Counted from the first letter of the stretch, positions 51,782-61,614 are shown. The stretch: DNA of 64,000 bases from Chitinophaga niabensis (GCA_017849435.1 JAFIGY010000022.1:186001-250000), one strand, 5' to 3'. Notes: a model not told the origin generated them from the sequence alone. Numbers and translations are program-made.

Positions 51782-52981
51782 ATGAGCAACCGGAAATTAT
51801 TCTACCTGAACGGAAAGGTACAACATTATGCCTGGGGAGGATTCACCTATATCCCCCATTTACTCGGACTGCCTGTTAGCGACAAGCCCTGCGCTGAATA
51901 CTGGATGGGCGCGCATCAGAGCGCCCCTTCCCTGCTGGATGGCACGCAGCCGCTCAATGAATACATTGCCGCGCAGCCGGTGGAAGTATTAGGCCCGCAG
52001 GCAGCCGCCCGTTTCGGCGAACTTCCCTACCTCTTTAAAATACTGGATGTGAAAGACATGCTTTCCATTCAGGTGCATCCTACCAAACCGGAAGCGGAGA
52101 AAGGTTTTGCGCGGGAAAATGCGGAAGGCATTCCCCTGAACGCGCCGCATCGTAACTATAAAGACGCCAATCACAAACCGGAGATCATGGTAGCGCTCAG
52201 CGACTTCTGGCTGCTGCATGGCTTTTTACCGGAAGAACAACTGCGAAAGGTGTTGCAGGACGTACCCGAGCTTCGCTCACTGGCACCCATATACGAAAAG
52301 GAAAGCTATTACGGGTTATACAAAACCGTGATGGAGATGCCGCAGGAGAACGTGAATCAATTATTACGACCATTGGCGGAAAGAGTGCTACCTGCCTACG
52401 AGGCCGGTACACTGTCCAAAAACGATCCCGCCTTCTGGGCCGGCCGCGCCATCGCAAACGATCCACAGGGAATGGCGAACCTTGACCGCGGCATTTTCTC
52501 GATCTATTTCTTCAACATCGTATACGCCGCGCCCGGAGATGCCGTGTTCCAGGACGCCGGTATCCCGCATGCCTATCTCGAAGGCCAGAACGCGGAGCTG
52601 ATGGCGAATTCAGACAACGTGCTGCGCGGCGGGCTTACCCCCAAACACATCGATGTACCGGAGCTGCTGAAGCACACCCGTTTTGAGGCCGTGCATCCGC
52701 AGATCATGAAAGGTTCAAAGATGCATGGCGGGCAGGAACAGGTGTATCATACGCCCGCACCGGATTTCGAGATCAGCACTATCCACATCGCCGCGGGGCA
52801 AAGCTACACGCACACTACCACCGGGCCGGAGATATGGATCGTGTTAGGCGGGGAAGCCGTGGCAAAGGGATCCGCGGAGCTGAACCTGCAGAAAGGCCAT
52901 ACAGCGTTTGCCGCCTTCGGGGAAAGCTACCGGATCACGGCAGATACTCCTACCGTGATCTTTAAAGCTACTATTCCTTAA
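51782..52981 (+). CDS. manA: mannose-6-phosphate isomerase, class I
   Basis: A 399-residue zinc enzyme interconverting mannose-6-P and fructose-6-P. It starts FYLNGKVQHYAWGG, has YLFKILDVKDMLSIQVHPTK (zinc ligands Q and H), NHKPEIMVAL, GIPHAYLEGQNAELMANSDNVLRGGLTPKHID, the type I signature. The cupin-like C-terminal end (THTTTGPEIWIVLGG) is complete. Not in an operon with nucleotide sugar genes. Confidence 0.95.
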   Translation: MSNRKLFYLNGKVQHYAWGGFTYIPHLLGLPVSDKPCAEYWMGAHQSAPSLLDGTQPLNEYIAAQPVEVLGPQAAARFGELPYLFKILDVKDMLSIQVHPTKPEAEKGFARENAEGIPLNAPHRNYKDANHKPEIMVALSDFWLLHGFLPEEQLRKVLQDVPELRSLAPIYEKESYYGLYKTVMEMPQENVNQLLRPLAERVLPAYEAGTLSKNDPAFWAGRAIANDPQGMANLDRGIFSIYFFNIVYAAPGDAVFQDAGIPHAYLEGQNAELMANSDNVLRGGLTPKHIDVPELLKHTRFEAVHPQIMKGSKMHGGQEQVYHTPAPDFEISTIHIAAGQSYTHTTTGPEIWIVLGGEAVAKGSAELNLQKGHTAFAAFGESYRITADTPTVIFKATIP

Positions 52982-52994
52982 TTGACTATATTTG
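52961..52994 (+). promoter_or_regulatory. promoter of the DUF6580 gene
   Basis: TTTA at 52961-52964, 22 bases, TATATTTG at 52987-52994 (perfect -7). Leader of about 20 bases. The -33 lies inside the end of manA. Confidence 0.55.
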
Positions 52995-53018
52995 TACTGC
53001 TAAAGCAAATGCTTTTCT

Positions 53019-53612
53019 ATGAAGAAAGAAACATTATCCAGAGCACTCCTGATAGCAGGGCTTATTTTTATCACCTTCATCTGCCGGTTGCTCACCAACC
53101 GCATGGGTATCTATAACTTCACCGCGATGGGCGCCGGTGCGCTCTTTGCAGGCGTAGTACTGAAAGAGAAAAAATATGCTTATGCCGTGCCATTGATCGC
53201 GCTTTTCCTCAGCGATCTTTTCTTTGAATTGTTTACGGAGATAAAAGGCTTTTACGGCGGGGAAATGACTTTCGTATACCTTGCTTTCGTGCTCACTACC
53301 TTCATTGGAACACGTATCCGCAAGGCCAATGCCGGTAACATTCTCCTCGCTTCCATCGGTTCAGGGGTATTGTTCTTCCTGCTGTCCAACCTCGGTACGT
53401 TCCTGTTCCGGGATCTGTATCCGCATACGTTCAGCGGGCTGATCTCCTGTTACGCAGCAGCCATCCCGTTCTTCCGGAATGATTTCTTCGGTAATTTCTT
53501 CCTGAACACGATCATGGGAAATATCTTTTACAGCGGGCTGTTGTTCGGGGCTTACGCTTTGCTGAAACCTGTTTTCTTCAGAGAACACGCTGCAGAAAAA
53601 CAGTTTGCATAA
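53019..53612 (+). CDS. DUF6580 family membrane protein, putative transport component
   Basis: A 197-residue protein with five to six helices: LIAGLIFITFICRLL, MGAGALFAGVVL, AYAVPLIALFLSDLFFEL, YLAFVLTTFIGT, ILLASIGSGVLFFLLSN, FGNFFLNTIMGNIFYSG. The layout resembles S-components of energy-coupling-factor vitamin transporters. In Bacteroidota the family is recalled to lie near cobalamin or corrin genes, and here its neighbour is a Dph6-like protein; that link is a recollection of gene context and not shown by the sequence. Confidence 0.75.
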   Translation: MKKETLSRALLIAGLIFITFICRLLTNRMGIYNFTAMGAGALFAGVVLKEKKYAYAVPLIALFLSDLFFELFTEIKGFYGGEMTFVYLAFVLTTFIGTRIRKANAGNILLASIGSGVLFFLLSNLGTFLFRDLYPHTFSGLISCYAAAIPFFRNDFFGNFFLNTIMGNIFYSGLLFGAYALLKPVFFREHAAEKQFA

Positions 53613-53638
53613 GATCAGTTTTTGTGTTTATAAACCGG

Positions 53639-53670
53639 AAAGGATGGGGGGAAGCCTTCATCCTTTTTTT
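53639..53670. terminator. terminator between DUF6580 and the Dph6-like gene
   Basis: AAAGGATG and CATCCTTT form an 8-bp stem with a 12-base loop and a T run; the T run overlaps the stop codon of the convergent gene. Confidence 0.75.
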
Positions 53671-54325
53671 ATTCCCATTGCAGGAACCAATACTTTTCAT
53701 GCTGTACCTTCCTGTACTGCGGCACCATTACCGGGTTCCGGAAAAGCGGGCAGTCGGTCACCAGTGTATGGAACTCTCCGTTCTCCCCGCAAACATCCAC
53801 TTCCGCCGCTTCCAGGGCTGCGATGACCACATCATCGAGTGTGAGGCCGAGGAACCCCTCACCCAGCCGCTCGTTACAAGACACGATCATACTCCTCATC
53901 CCTTCCTGCAACATCCGGTATACGAGCAGTTTCCGTTCCAGCTGCCAGAGCGGAAGGATGGCTTCCAGCCCGGCCGCGGCACAAACTTTTTCTTCCCAGT
54001 CGCGGTGCGGTTGCAGGTCAATATCCCCGAAAACGGCCGCCTGTGCGGCATAACGCTCCCGCATACTGTTTAACGTATGGATAAAATTGGTTTCATAATC
54101 CTGCCAGGAACTCGCAACGGTCACCAGCGGCAATTGCAGCGCATCAGCCTGCTGTTGGAGAATGCTCAGCGGAAGACCGTGTGAACGGGAGATATGCCCC
54201 TGCTCGTTCATAACGTTCAGCAGCGCAACGGGCCGGAATCCTTGCTGCACGGCCAGCATGAGCGCATAGCAACTATCCTTGCCACCGCTCCAGGAACAGA
54301 TGATATTTCGGGAGGGATCAGTCAT
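53669..54325 (-). CDS. Dph6-like ATP pyrophosphatase (adenine nucleotide alpha hydrolase)
   Basis: A 218-residue N-type ATP pyrophosphatase. The PP-loop [16 protein letters not shown] is at the start, then [36 protein letters not shown], and a GENGEFHT motif near the end, all typical of the diphthine-ammonia-ligase-like family. Bacteria lack diphthamide, so the substrate is different. Its start overlaps the lepA stop by 8 bases. Next to DUF6580 in convergent orientation. Confidence 0.88.
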   Translation of the reverse strand: MTDPSRNIICSWSGGKDSCYALMLAVQQGFRPVALLNVMNEQGHISRSHGLPLSILQQQADALQLPLVTVASSWQDYETNFIHTLNSMRERYAAQAAVFGDIDLQPHRDWEEKVCAAAGLEAILPLWQLERKLLVYRMLQEGMRSMIVSCNERLGEGFLGLTLDDVVIAALEAAEVDVCGENGEFHTLVTDCPLFRNPVMVPQYRKVQHEKYWFLQWE

Positions 54326-56111
54326 TCAGCTTGAGCACTGCCAGGAAGGCCTCCTGCGGCACTTCCACGCTACCGATCTGGCGCATGCGCTTCTTACCTT
54401 CTTTCTGCTTCTCGAGGAGCTTGCGTTTACGGGAAATGTCACCACCATAACACTTGGCGGTAACGTCTTTCCGCATGGCGCTGATGTTCTCCCTCGCCAC
54501 GATCTTGGCGCCAATGGCAGCCTGAATGGCGATGAGGAACTGTTGGCGTGGCAGCAGCTCTTTCAGTTTTTCACAGAGCTTGCGGCCGAAGTCGTTAGCG
54601 CGGCTCCGGTGGATGAGGGCGCTGAGAGCGTCCACTTTCTCGCTGTTGAGGAGGATGTCCATTTTTACGATATCGCTTTCGCGGAAACCGATGGGCGAAT
54701 AATCGAACGAAGCATAGCCACGGGTCTGGCTTTTCAGCTTGTCGTAGAAATCGAACACGATCTCGGTAAGCGGCAGTTCGAACATCAGCTCCACCCGCGT
54801 GGTGGTGAGGTAGCTCTGGTTGAGGAGGATACCGCGTTTACCCAAACAAAGCGTCATGATATTGCCGATGTATTCGGGTTTGGAGATGATCTGCGCGCGG
54901 ATGAACGGCTCTTCAATGCGTTCGAGTTTAGTAGGATCGGGCATTTCGGCCGGGTTGTTCACCTGGATCACTTTGTCTTTCGTATCATATGCAATGAAAC
55001 CTACGTTGGGAACGGTGGTGATCACGGTTTGATTGAACTCCCGCTCAAGACGCTCCTGAATAATCTCCATGTGCAACATGCCGAGGAATCCGCAGCGAAA
55101 ACCGAAGCCCAGGGCCTGGGAGGTTTCCAGCTCATACGTGAGCGAAGCGTCGTTCAGCTGCAGTTTGTCCATACAATCCCGCAGCTCTTCGAAATCTTCG
55201 GTCACTACCGGGAAGATGCCGGCAAATACCATCGGCTTCACCTCTTCAAAACCTCTAATGGCCTCGCGGCAGGGATTATTGGCGAGGGTGATGGTATCCC
55301 CTACTTTCACTTCTTTAGCATTCTTGATACCGGTGATGATGTATCCCACATCTCCGGTACTCACCCGCTGTTGCGGTTCGAGCCCGAGTTTGAGGATGCC
55401 TACTTCATCAGCTTCATATTCTTCACCGGTATTAACGAATTTGATCTTGTCGCCTTTTTTGATCGAACCGTTGTATATCCGGAAATACGCGATGATACCG
55501 CGGAAGGAATTGAACACACTGTCGAAGATCAAAGCCTGGAGCGGCGCTTCGGGTTCGCCTTTCGGTGCGGGGATACGGGTAACGATGGCTTCGAGTATCT
55601 CTTCAATACCGATACCTGATTTACCGGACGCCAGCAGGATGTCCTCGGACTTTACACCGATCAGTTCAATGATCTGATCTTTCACTTCCTCGATCATCGC
55701 ACCGGCCATATCGATCTTATTGATCACGGGAATGATCTCGAGATCGTTGTCGAGCGCGAGATAAAGGTTGGAAATGGTCTGCGCCTGTATGCCCTGTGCA
55801 GCGTCCACCAACAGCAAAGCGCCTTCGCAGGCGGCCAGTGCGCGGGACACTTCATAGGAAAAGTCAACGTGACCAGGGGTATCGATCAGATTAAATATAT
55901 ATTTTTCGCCATTTTTGGCGGTATAGTTCATTTGAATAGCATGGCTCTTGATGGTGATCCCTTTTTCCCTTTCGAGATCCATATCATCCAGTACCTGCGC
56001 CTGCATATCCCGGTCGGAAATGGTTTTAGTGAACTCCAATAAACGGTCGGCCAATGTGCTCTTACCATGGTCAATGTGTGCAATAATGCAAAAATTCCGG
56101 ATATTCTTCAT
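54318..56111 (-). CDS. lepA: elongation factor 4 (LepA), ribosome back-translocating GTPase
   Basis: A 597-residue translational GTPase. G1 is [17 protein letters not shown]2 [11 protein letters not shown]3 DTPGHVDF, G4 NKID; the C-terminal LepA-specific domain ends with [15 protein letters not shown]. Its length is that of the family. It precedes the Dph6-like gene with 8 overlapping bases, so these two are co-transcribed. Confidence 0.97.
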   Translation of the reverse strand: MKNIRNFCIIAHIDHGKSTLADRLLEFTKTISDRDMQAQVLDDMDLEREKGITIKSHAIQMNYTAKNGEKYIFNLIDTPGHVDFSYEVSRALAACEGALLLVDAAQGIQAQTISNLYLALDNDLEIIPVINKIDMAGAMIEEVKDQIIELIGVKSEDILLASGKSGIGIEEILEAIVTRIPAPKGEPEAPLQALIFDSVFNSFRGIIAYFRIYNGSIKKGDKIKFVNTGEEYEADEVGILKLGLEPQQRVSTGDVGYIITGIKNAKEVKVGDTITLANNPCREAIRGFEEVKPMVFAGIFPVVTEDFEELRDCMDKLQLNDASLTYELETSQALGFGFRCGFLGMLHMEIIQERLEREFNQTVITTVPNVGFIAYDTKDKVIQVNNPAEMPDPTKLERIEEPFIRAQIISKPEYIGNIMTLCLGKRGILLNQSYLTTTRVELMFELPLTEIVFDFYDKLKSQTRGYASFDYSPIGFRESDIVKMDILLNSEKVDALSALIHRSRANDFGRKLCEKLKELLPRQQFLIAIQAAIGAKIVARENISAMRKDVTAKCYGGDISRKRKLLEKQKEGKKRMRQIGSVEVPQEAFLAVLKLND

Positions 56112-56194
56112 ATATAATCCTGTGTGATCTGCGTTCTAAGGCCTCGGATGACAATTTTACCGCTTCCATCGCAGACCAGGCTTCGTACAAGGCG

Positions 56195-56202
56195 CAAAGG
56201 TA
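56195..56202 (-). promoter_or_regulatory. -7 element of lepA
   Basis: Minus strand TACCTTTG (plus 56195-56202), a perfect match. A TTTG lies 26 bases upstream, a little far for a -33. Leader of about 75 bases. Confidence 0.45.
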
Positions 56203-56240
56203 TTAAATTTTGTTCTTACATTTATCCTCAAAATTACATC

Positions 56241-56498
56241 ATGGCACTGCAACAACAATTTGAAGAGGCTGTGGCAGCCAGCAAAACCCTGGACACGAAA
56301 CCGGACAACGACATCCTCCTCCAACTCTATTCCCTTTACAAACAATCCACCGAAGGAGATATCAATATAGAACCACCCGCCAACATGTTTGATTTTGTCG
56401 GGAAGGCCAAATACGACGCCTGGAATCATCTCAAAGGCAAAAGTAAAGAAGAGGCTATGCAGCAGTATATCGACCTTGTGAAGAAATTGAAAGGATAA
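56241..56498 (+). CDS. acyl-CoA-binding protein
   Basis: An 85-residue protein with the ACBP fold: [49 protein letters not shown] and YIDLVKKL. It has the Tyr, Lys and Trp residues of the acyl-CoA site. ATG at 56241 is used; a longer frame upstream lies in the lepA promoter. It carries acyl-CoA esters in the cytoplasm. The ornithine transaminase follows closely. Confidence 0.93.
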   Translation: MALQQQFEEAVAASKTLDTKPDNDILLQLYSLYKQSTEGDINIEPPANMFDFVGKAKYDAWNHLKGKSKEEAMQQYIDLVKKLKG

Positions 56499-56521
56499 AG
56501 GAATTGAGTACCTTTGAAGCT

Positions 56522-57757
56522 ATGGTACCGAATTTTACGATCAGTGAAAAGACCCAGCATTTTCTTGGCCTTGAAGAGCAATATGGCGCACACAATTATC
56601 ATCCGTTGCCTGTTGTATTAACCCGGGGCGAAGGTGTTTTTTTGTGGGATGTGGACGGGAAACGTTACTACGATTTTCTTTCCGGCTATTCTGCCGTAAA
56701 CCAGGGGCATTGCCATCCCAAAATACTGGCAGCGCTGATCGAACAGGCGCAGCAGCTTACATTAACCTCCCGCGCTTTTTACAGCGATGTGCTGGGGGAG
56801 TATTCCGCTTATATCACCCGTTATTTCGGATTTGACAAGGTGCTGCCGGTGAACACCGGTGTGGAAGCCGTGGAAACCGCGCTGAAGCTCTGCCGCCGCT
56901 GGGGATATGTGGTGAAAGGCATTCCGGAGAACAAGGCAAAGATCATCGTTTGCGCCAATAACTTCCACGGGCGTACGCTGAACGTGGTTTCTTTCAGCAC
57001 CGATCCGGTAGCCAAAAAAGATTTTGGTCCCTATATGCCCGGTTACGAAGTGATCCCCTTCAACAACCTGGCCGCACTGGAGAATGCACTGCAGGACCCG
57101 AATGTAGCCGGTTTCATGGTAGAGCCCATACAGGGCGAGGCCGGTGTAGTGGTACCCGATGAAGGATATCTTTCCAAAGCCCGTCAATATTGTATAGACG
57201 CCCGCGTGCTTTTCATTGCGGATGAAATACAGACCGGTCTGGCCCGCACCGGCAAGCTGCTGGCCTGTGATCATGAAAATGTAAGACCCGATATACTCAT
57301 CCTCGGCAAAGCCCTTTCCGGTGGCATGCTTCCCGTATCCGCCGTGCTGGCGGACGATGAGATCATGCTCACCATCAAACCCGGCGAACATGGATCCACC
57401 TACGGTGGCAATCCCCTCGCCTGCAAAGTGGCGATGGCTTCGCTGGAAGTGTTGCGCAACGAACAGATGGCGGAGAACGCGGTGAAGATGGGAGCACTGC
57501 TGCGGAAAGGTCTGGAAGATATTGGTTCCCCTCATATCAGTATTGTTCGCGGCAAAGGTCTGCTCAACGCCATCGTAATCCGGCATGCGCACGAAGATGC
57601 AGCCTGGGAGCTTTGCCTGGCTTTGAAAGAGAACGGCCTCCTCGCCAAACCCACGCATGGCGACAAGATACGCTTCGCTCCTCCCCTCGTCATCAATGCT
57701 GCACAGATCGAAGAATGTGTGGCCATTATCAAAAAAAGCCTGACCACGCTCGATTAA
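56522..57757 (+). CDS. rocD: ornithine--oxo-acid transaminase
   Basis: About 411 residues, class-III PLP aminotransferase. It begins [21 protein letters not shown], has a PLP Lys in [15 protein letters not shown], a nucleotide-binding-like [13 protein letters not shown], and [13 protein letters not shown]. These fit ornithine delta-aminotransferase, which makes glutamate semialdehyde. ATG at 56522 is chosen; TTG at 56504 is possible. Likely in one transcript with the ACBP gene. Confidence 0.93.
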   Translation: MVPNFTISEKTQHFLGLEEQYGAHNYHPLPVVLTRGEGVFLWDVDGKRYYDFLSGYSAVNQGHCHPKILAALIEQAQQLTLTSRAFYSDVLGEYSAYITRYFGFDKVLPVNTGVEAVETALKLCRRWGYVVKGIPENKAKIIVCANNFHGRTLNVVSFSTDPVAKKDFGPYMPGYEVIPFNNLAALENALQDPNVAGFMVEPIQGEAGVVVPDEGYLSKARQYCIDARVLFIADEIQTGLARTGKLLACDHENVRPDILILGKALSGGMLPVSAVLADDEIMLTIKPGEHGSTYGGNPLACKVAMASLEVLRNEQMAENAVKMGALLRKGLEDIGSPHISIVRGKGLLNAIVIRHAHEDAAWELCLALKENGLLAKPTHGDKIRFAPPLVINAAQIEECVAIIKKSLTTLD

Positions 57758-57769
57758 TTCTCATTTATG

Positions 57770-57777
57770 TAGATTTG
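57770..57777 (+). promoter_or_regulatory. -7 element before the VIT1-like gene
   Basis: TAGATTTG, a perfect TAnnTTTG, followed by TGTT and ATG at 57782; would give a leaderless mRNA. No -33 box is seen. Confidence 0.4.
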
Positions 57778-57781
57778 TGTT

Positions 57782-58417
57782 ATGGGCAGGAATAACCAAG
57801 GCATCCGCAGCTCCGGCTGGAAAACTGACCTGATGATCGGCTTCCCCGACGGGTTGTTGCTGTTGCTATTCACCACACAGGTGTTGCATACCAAAAGTCT
57901 TACTGTACAAGCCTTCTATACCATCCACTTACTGATCCTCGGCCTGGGCACCCTCCTCATCATGCTGGCCGTATTCCGTGCCAATCGCGGGGATGACGAT
58001 GAAGGCGTGATGACTGAAGAAGAGCAGCAAAAACTCGAACATCTCGATATCTCTCAACAAACCATCGCACACATTTCCGATGAAATGCAGCGTGATCAAC
58101 AGCAATGGGAGAATACACTAAAAGCGGAGAACGTGCAGTTACAAAAGTTCGGGTTGATACATGCCCTGCGCAGTACGCTGGTGACGGGGATATTTTTTCT
58201 GATCGGCGGCCTGATCGCGTTCTTTCCTTATCTCGCGCAGGAAAATTTCAATTCCGCATCCGGGGTAAGTCTCACCTTGAGTTTGATCAGTCTTTTAGTC
58301 TTTGCCTGGTTCAAATCGCAACTCACCGGACAACGTACGTTCTGGCTGGCTTTCCGGTATATGCTAACGGGAGGGCTGGTGATACTGGCCTCTTACCTTA
58401 TAGCCATTGCTATTTAA
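57782..58417 (+). CDS. VIT1/CCC1-like membrane protein
   Basis: A 211-residue protein with four to five helices and a hydrophilic, Glu/Gln-rich loop (residues 72-115). Landmarks are GFPDGLLLLLF (compare the DGL of the VIT family), ALRSTLVTGIFFLIGGLIAFFPYL and the late GGLVILASYLIAIAI. They resemble VIT1/CCC1 iron and manganese transporters, where a long acidic cytosolic segment separates TM2 and TM3. Its last 8 bases overlap the convergent small membrane protein. Confidence in the transport role is moderate. Confidence 0.6.
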   Translation: MGRNNQGIRSSGWKTDLMIGFPDGLLLLLFTTQVLHTKSLTVQAFYTIHLLILGLGTLLIMLAVFRANRGDDDEGVMTEEEQQKLEHLDISQQTIAHISDEMQRDQQQWENTLKAENVQLQKFGLIHALRSTLVTGIFFLIGGLIAFFPYLAQENFNSASGVSLTLSLISLLVFAWFKSQLTGQRTFWLAFRYMLTGGLVILASYLIAIAI

Positions 58418-58802
58418 CGGATTGCTGACGGTGGAGCAGCACGCAGATGAAAGCTGTAAGCGCACCGGCCAGTGATAAATACAACCCGATCTTTTGATCC
58501 GGGCAGATGCCCATTTCGCAGCGGGAAAAGAGGAGCATGTTACGAAAGGTCCATGCGGCGAGGAAAGCGCTGGTGAAGAGGTTGATGCGGGGGGCCCAGG
58601 GTTTCCGTACGAGGAAAAGCACCAGCACCGCCAACGCTACTGCAATGCAAAGCTTGCCCGGTTCTCCGAAGCTGGAACCTGTTGTATTCAGCCCTGTGAA
58701 TACCTTCGTCACCGCACCGGTCCGGATACTGATCCAGGGAAGGAATGCGCTGATCATGACGAGGATAGCGGCAGCGCTGCCGATGATAGATGTTTTGGAC
58801 AT
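58410..58802 (-). CDS. four-helix membrane protein of unknown function
   Basis: A 130-residue protein with four helices (about residues 8-25, 50-65, 72-92, 104-122) and few other marks. The first loop (ISIRTGAVTKVFTGLNTTGSSF) resembles periplasmic loops of many small Bacteroidota membrane proteins. No family is recognised. It is read leftward, away from dpp4, with the dpp4 terminator in between. Confidence 0.65.
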   Translation of the reverse strand: MSKTSIIGSAAAILVMISAFLPWISIRTGAVTKVFTGLNTTGSSFGEPGKLCIAVALAVLVLFLVRKPWAPRINLFTSAFLAAWTFRNMLLFSRCEMGICPDQKIGLYLSLAGALTAFICVLLHRQQSVK

Positions 58803-58832
58803 GGGTGCAAAGTAAAAAATTAAAAACGAGAA

Positions 58833-58871
58833 AGAAAAAATAAGCCGGCAGGTTGGATACCCTGCCGGCTT
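58833..58871 (-). terminator. terminator of dpp4
   Basis: AAGCCGGCAGG and CCTGCCGGCTT form an 11-bp stem; the minus strand continues with TATTTTTT. Confidence 0.9.
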
Positions 58872-58877
58872 TATTCA

Positions 58878-61052
58878 TTACCGTTTTCCCGGCGGACAAT
58901 TCATTCTCAGGAATCCCGTATATAATTTCGACAGGTGACTGAATGTGCCCTCCCTTTCAGATATTCCGTGCGTACGGTTAGGATAAGCCATGAACTGGAA
59001 CATCTTGTTGTATTTGATCAGTTCATTTAGCAGCATTTCCGCATTCTGATAGTGAACGTTATCGTCCCCTGTACCGTGAATATACAAGAGCCTCCCGCGG
59101 AGGTTCTTCGCATAGGTGATTGGCGAACCTTTTATAAAATCCTCTTTATTCTCCTGCGGCAGCCCCATGTAGCGCTCCTGGTAGATATTGTCGTATGTAA
59201 GCTGATTGGCCACCGCGGCAATAGCGATACCGGTTTTGTAGATCTCGGGAAACTGGAACATCAGGTTCAGCGTCATGGAACCGCCGCCGCTCCATCCCCA
59301 AACCGCTATCCTCGTGCTGTCCACAAAGGGCCATTTTATGATCTCCTTTGCCGCCATCGCCTGATCCCGGGCATTGAGCGTACCTACTTTCCGGTAGATG
59401 CTTTTCCGCCAGGTACGGCCTTTAGGAGCAGGCGTGCCGCGGTTGTCCAGTGAAATACAGATGTACCCGTCTTCACTCAGGTCACCATTATAAAGATAAT
59501 TCTGCGTGCTGAAATACTTGTCTGTCACCGTGCAGGATGCGGGCTCTCCATATACATAGAACACTACGGGATACTTTTTGGTGGAATCAAAAAGATGGGG
59601 CCTCGTCATCCAGCCATCCATCGTTACGCCGTCCGCTGTAGTGACCTGGAAAAAACGGGCGCCTCCGGGTTTGGCGGCAGCTGTTGCGTAGACCTGCGCT
59701 AAGTCTTTGCCACCGAGACCTTTGTGGTCGGAAAGGTTGATGAACTCGTCATATTGCCTGAACAAATGGTTTTCATATTGATGTTTCGCGAATAATCCAT
59801 TCGGAGAGATGCTGTAGGAATGCCAGCCCGGTTGATCTGCGGGTGTGATCCGCTCTGCCTTACCACCACTGAGCGATACCCGGTAAAGGTATTGCTGGGT
59901 GGCATTTTCCGGCGAAGCCAGCAGGTAGATGAAATTATTCTTTTCATCGATGCACACGATGCGGATCACATCGTAATTGCCCGGTGTGAGCAGCTGCTCC
60001 TGTTTTCCGTCCGCGGAAATGTTGTACAGGTGCCGCCATCCGTCTTTTTCGCTGACCCAGATGAAAGATTTCCCGCCCTGCACCCAATCCCAGCCGGTGA
60101 TATCGTCTTCGTCCCACCGCGACTTCACATCTACCCAGGCATCGTCCTGCTCCTTATAGATCGTTTGTGCCTTACCGTTAGTAGCATCCAGCAGCATCAG
60201 GTCAGACGTGTTCTGTTTGCGGTTCAGCTGCTGGATGATCAGCGTGTTCTTCCCGGGCAGCCATTCCATCCTTGGAATGTAGTGTTGCCGGGCATCTCCG
60301 GGCACCTGCATCCAGGTGGTCTTTTTACTCTGCAGGTTCACCACGCCTACTTTGCAGCCGGAGGGATCCTCTCCTGCCACGGGATATTCCACGGGCACGG
60401 TGAAGGAATAGATGGAATCCGTGTTATTGATCATGAGGAAGTCCTTGATCCTGCGGGCATCTATCTGCCAATAGGCAATGCTTTTGCTGTCGGGGCTCCA
60501 ACGGAAACCATCGCGGCAGCCAAACTCCTCTTCATACGCCCAGTCGAACGTACCATTGATCAGTTTACGGGTGCCATCGGTGGTGAGTTTTGCGATTTTC
60601 CCGGTTGCAAGGTCTTCCGAGTAAAGGTTATGTCCGCTGACGTAGGCTGCTTTTTTCCCGTCCGGGGAGAGTTTGGCGAACATGAGGGAGCTTTCGGGTA
60701 AGGAGGCGCCGAGTTTGTGCAGTTTATTGCCGGTCCGGTTAAATATCCAGTAGTCTCCACGGGTATTATACCGCCATACCCGGCGGGTATTGGTGAAAAT
60801 AAGGACCTGTTGTTCATCGGGAGAGAAGCTGAAGGATGAGATTTCCAGGTTTTGTTTAGTGCCCGGAGGGGTGAGGGACTGGGCGCTGATTCTTTCGGTA
60901 GCGTCGCCCCCCTTTACAGGCTTGGCCACGATAGATCCCAGGGATTCATTCCAGACGGCATCTCCTTTCCGGGTCCATTTTACATCCTGACTGAAACCAT
61001 GCAAACTCAAAACCAGGCAACAGTATAATAAAACATTGCGGGATAGATGCAT
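58878..61052 (-). CDS. dipeptidyl peptidase IV (S9B), secreted
   Basis: A 724-residue serine peptidase with a signal peptide ending LHGFSQ. The N-terminal beta-propeller contains the double-Glu helix (DWAYEEEFGCRDG) that binds the substrate amino terminus, and the C-terminal hydrolase has S588 (GWSGGGS), D663 (GTGDDNVHY) and H695 (NRTHGISER). This is the DPP4 set, with Gly in place of the usual Tyr in the nucleophile elbow (GWSYGG becomes GWSGGG). It cuts X-Pro and X-Ala dipeptides in the periplasm. Monocistronic. Confidence 0.92.
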   Translation of the reverse strand: MHLSRNVLLYCCLVLSLHGFSQDVKWTRKGDAVWNESLGSIVAKPVKGGDATERISAQSLTPPGTKQNLEISSFSFSPDEQQVLIFTNTRRVWRYNTRGDYWIFNRTGNKLHKLGASLPESSLMFAKLSPDGKKAAYVSGHNLYSEDLATGKIAKLTTDGTRKLINGTFDWAYEEEFGCRDGFRWSPDSKSIAYWQIDARRIKDFLMINNTDSIYSFTVPVEYPVAGEDPSGCKVGVVNLQSKKTTWMQVPGDARQHYIPRMEWLPGKNTLIIQQLNRKQNTSDLMLLDATNGKAQTIYKEQDDAWVDVKSRWDEDDITGWDWVQGGKSFIWVSEKDGWRHLYNISADGKQEQLLTPGNYDVIRIVCIDEKNNFIYLLASPENATQQYLYRVSLSGGKAERITPADQPGWHSYSISPNGLFAKHQYENHLFRQYDEFINLSDHKGLGGKDLAQVYATAAAKPGGARFFQVTTADGVTMDGWMTRPHLFDSTKKYPVVFYVYGEPASCTVTDKYFSTQNYLYNGDLSEDGYICISLDNRGTPAPKGRTWRKSIYRKVGTLNARDQAMAAKEIIKWPFVDSTRIAVWGWSGGGSMTLNLMFQFPEIYKTGIAIAAVANQLTYDNIYQERYMGLPQENKEDFIKGSPITYAKNLRGRLLYIHGTGDDNVHYQNAEMLLNELIKYNKMFQFMAYPNRTHGISEREGTFSHLSKLYTGFLRMNCPPGKR

Positions 61053-61082
61053 AAGCGTTTAGCTGAAATAGTTAGTAATGAG

Positions 61083-61090
61083 TAAAAATA
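61083..61090 (-). promoter_or_regulatory. -7-like element of dpp4
   Basis: Minus-strand TATTTTTA about 30 bases before the ATG; no good -33. Confidence 0.3.
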
Positions 61091-61290
61091 GGGGGAATTA
61101 TCCACAATGTGGGGGTAACAAGATGTCAAAAGGGTGGATCTGTCAATGAGCGGAAAAAGTGGCCCGATGTTTGAATTCTACCCCCTGAATGCTTGCTACA
61201 GCATACAATGGAGAACCGGTGCAACCAAAAGATTTGAAAACATCGATAGTGTATCTTTCTGAAAATTTGAATATTTATTCATAATATTTT

Positions 61291-61319
61291 TTGACAATTT
61301 GTTTTTTTATGTATTTTTA
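61291..61319 (+). promoter_or_regulatory. possible promoter of the 84-residue protein gene
   Basis: TTG at 61291-61293, 18 bases, TATTTTTA at 61312-61319 (7 of 8). Leader of about 35 bases. Confidence 0.4.
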
Positions 61320-61359
61320 TGGAATCGATCTGTAATCCTATTGAAAAACTACAGTATTT

Positions 61360-61614
61360 ATGGTACAAGTAACCTATTCGTACAAAAACCGGGAATTCTT
61401 TCAATTGGAAGACTCCATCATGAACCAGATCGCAGAAAGCGGAAAACGGATGCTTTTTGCTCTTCTGGAACCCATCCACGATCATTTGATGCATGAGAAC
61501 GGGAAGATCCGCATTTGTTTGGATGAACATCCGAACATTGAGCTGGAGGGCTTCAGCGCGCCGGTGAAATACCGGATCGAGCGAACCCTGCGCGGGGAAG
61601 ATCATGGATTTTAA
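61360..61614 (+). CDS. hypothetical 84-residue protein
   Basis: Not recognised. The product starts MVQVTYSYKNREFFQLED and is hydrophilic with two parts: an N-terminal helix (MNQIAESGKRMLFALLEPI) and an acidic C-terminal half (LDEHPNIELEGFSAPVKY). It has its own promoter candidate and a strong terminator, so it is an independent unit. It may be a small regulator or cofactor-free binding protein; nothing more can be said. Confidence 0.65.
   Translation: MVQVTYSYKNREFFQLEDSIMNQIAESGKRMLFALLEPIHDHLMHENGKIRICLDEHPNIELEGFSAPVKYRIERTLRGEDHGF

Larger units (their letters stand above)
61053..61359. other. divergent intergenic region between dpp4 and an 84-residue protein gene
   Basis: About 300 bases, AT-rich in the right half. 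TATTTTTA at 61083-61090 on the minus strand may be the dpp4 -7 element. TTG at 61291-61293 with TATTTTTA at 61312-61319 may drive the rightward gene. No gene is supported. Confidence 0.5.

Noticed and set aside
54279..55619. 446-codon open frame opposite lepA
   Set aside because: Same reason: shadow of a highly conserved gene with GC-rich third positions.
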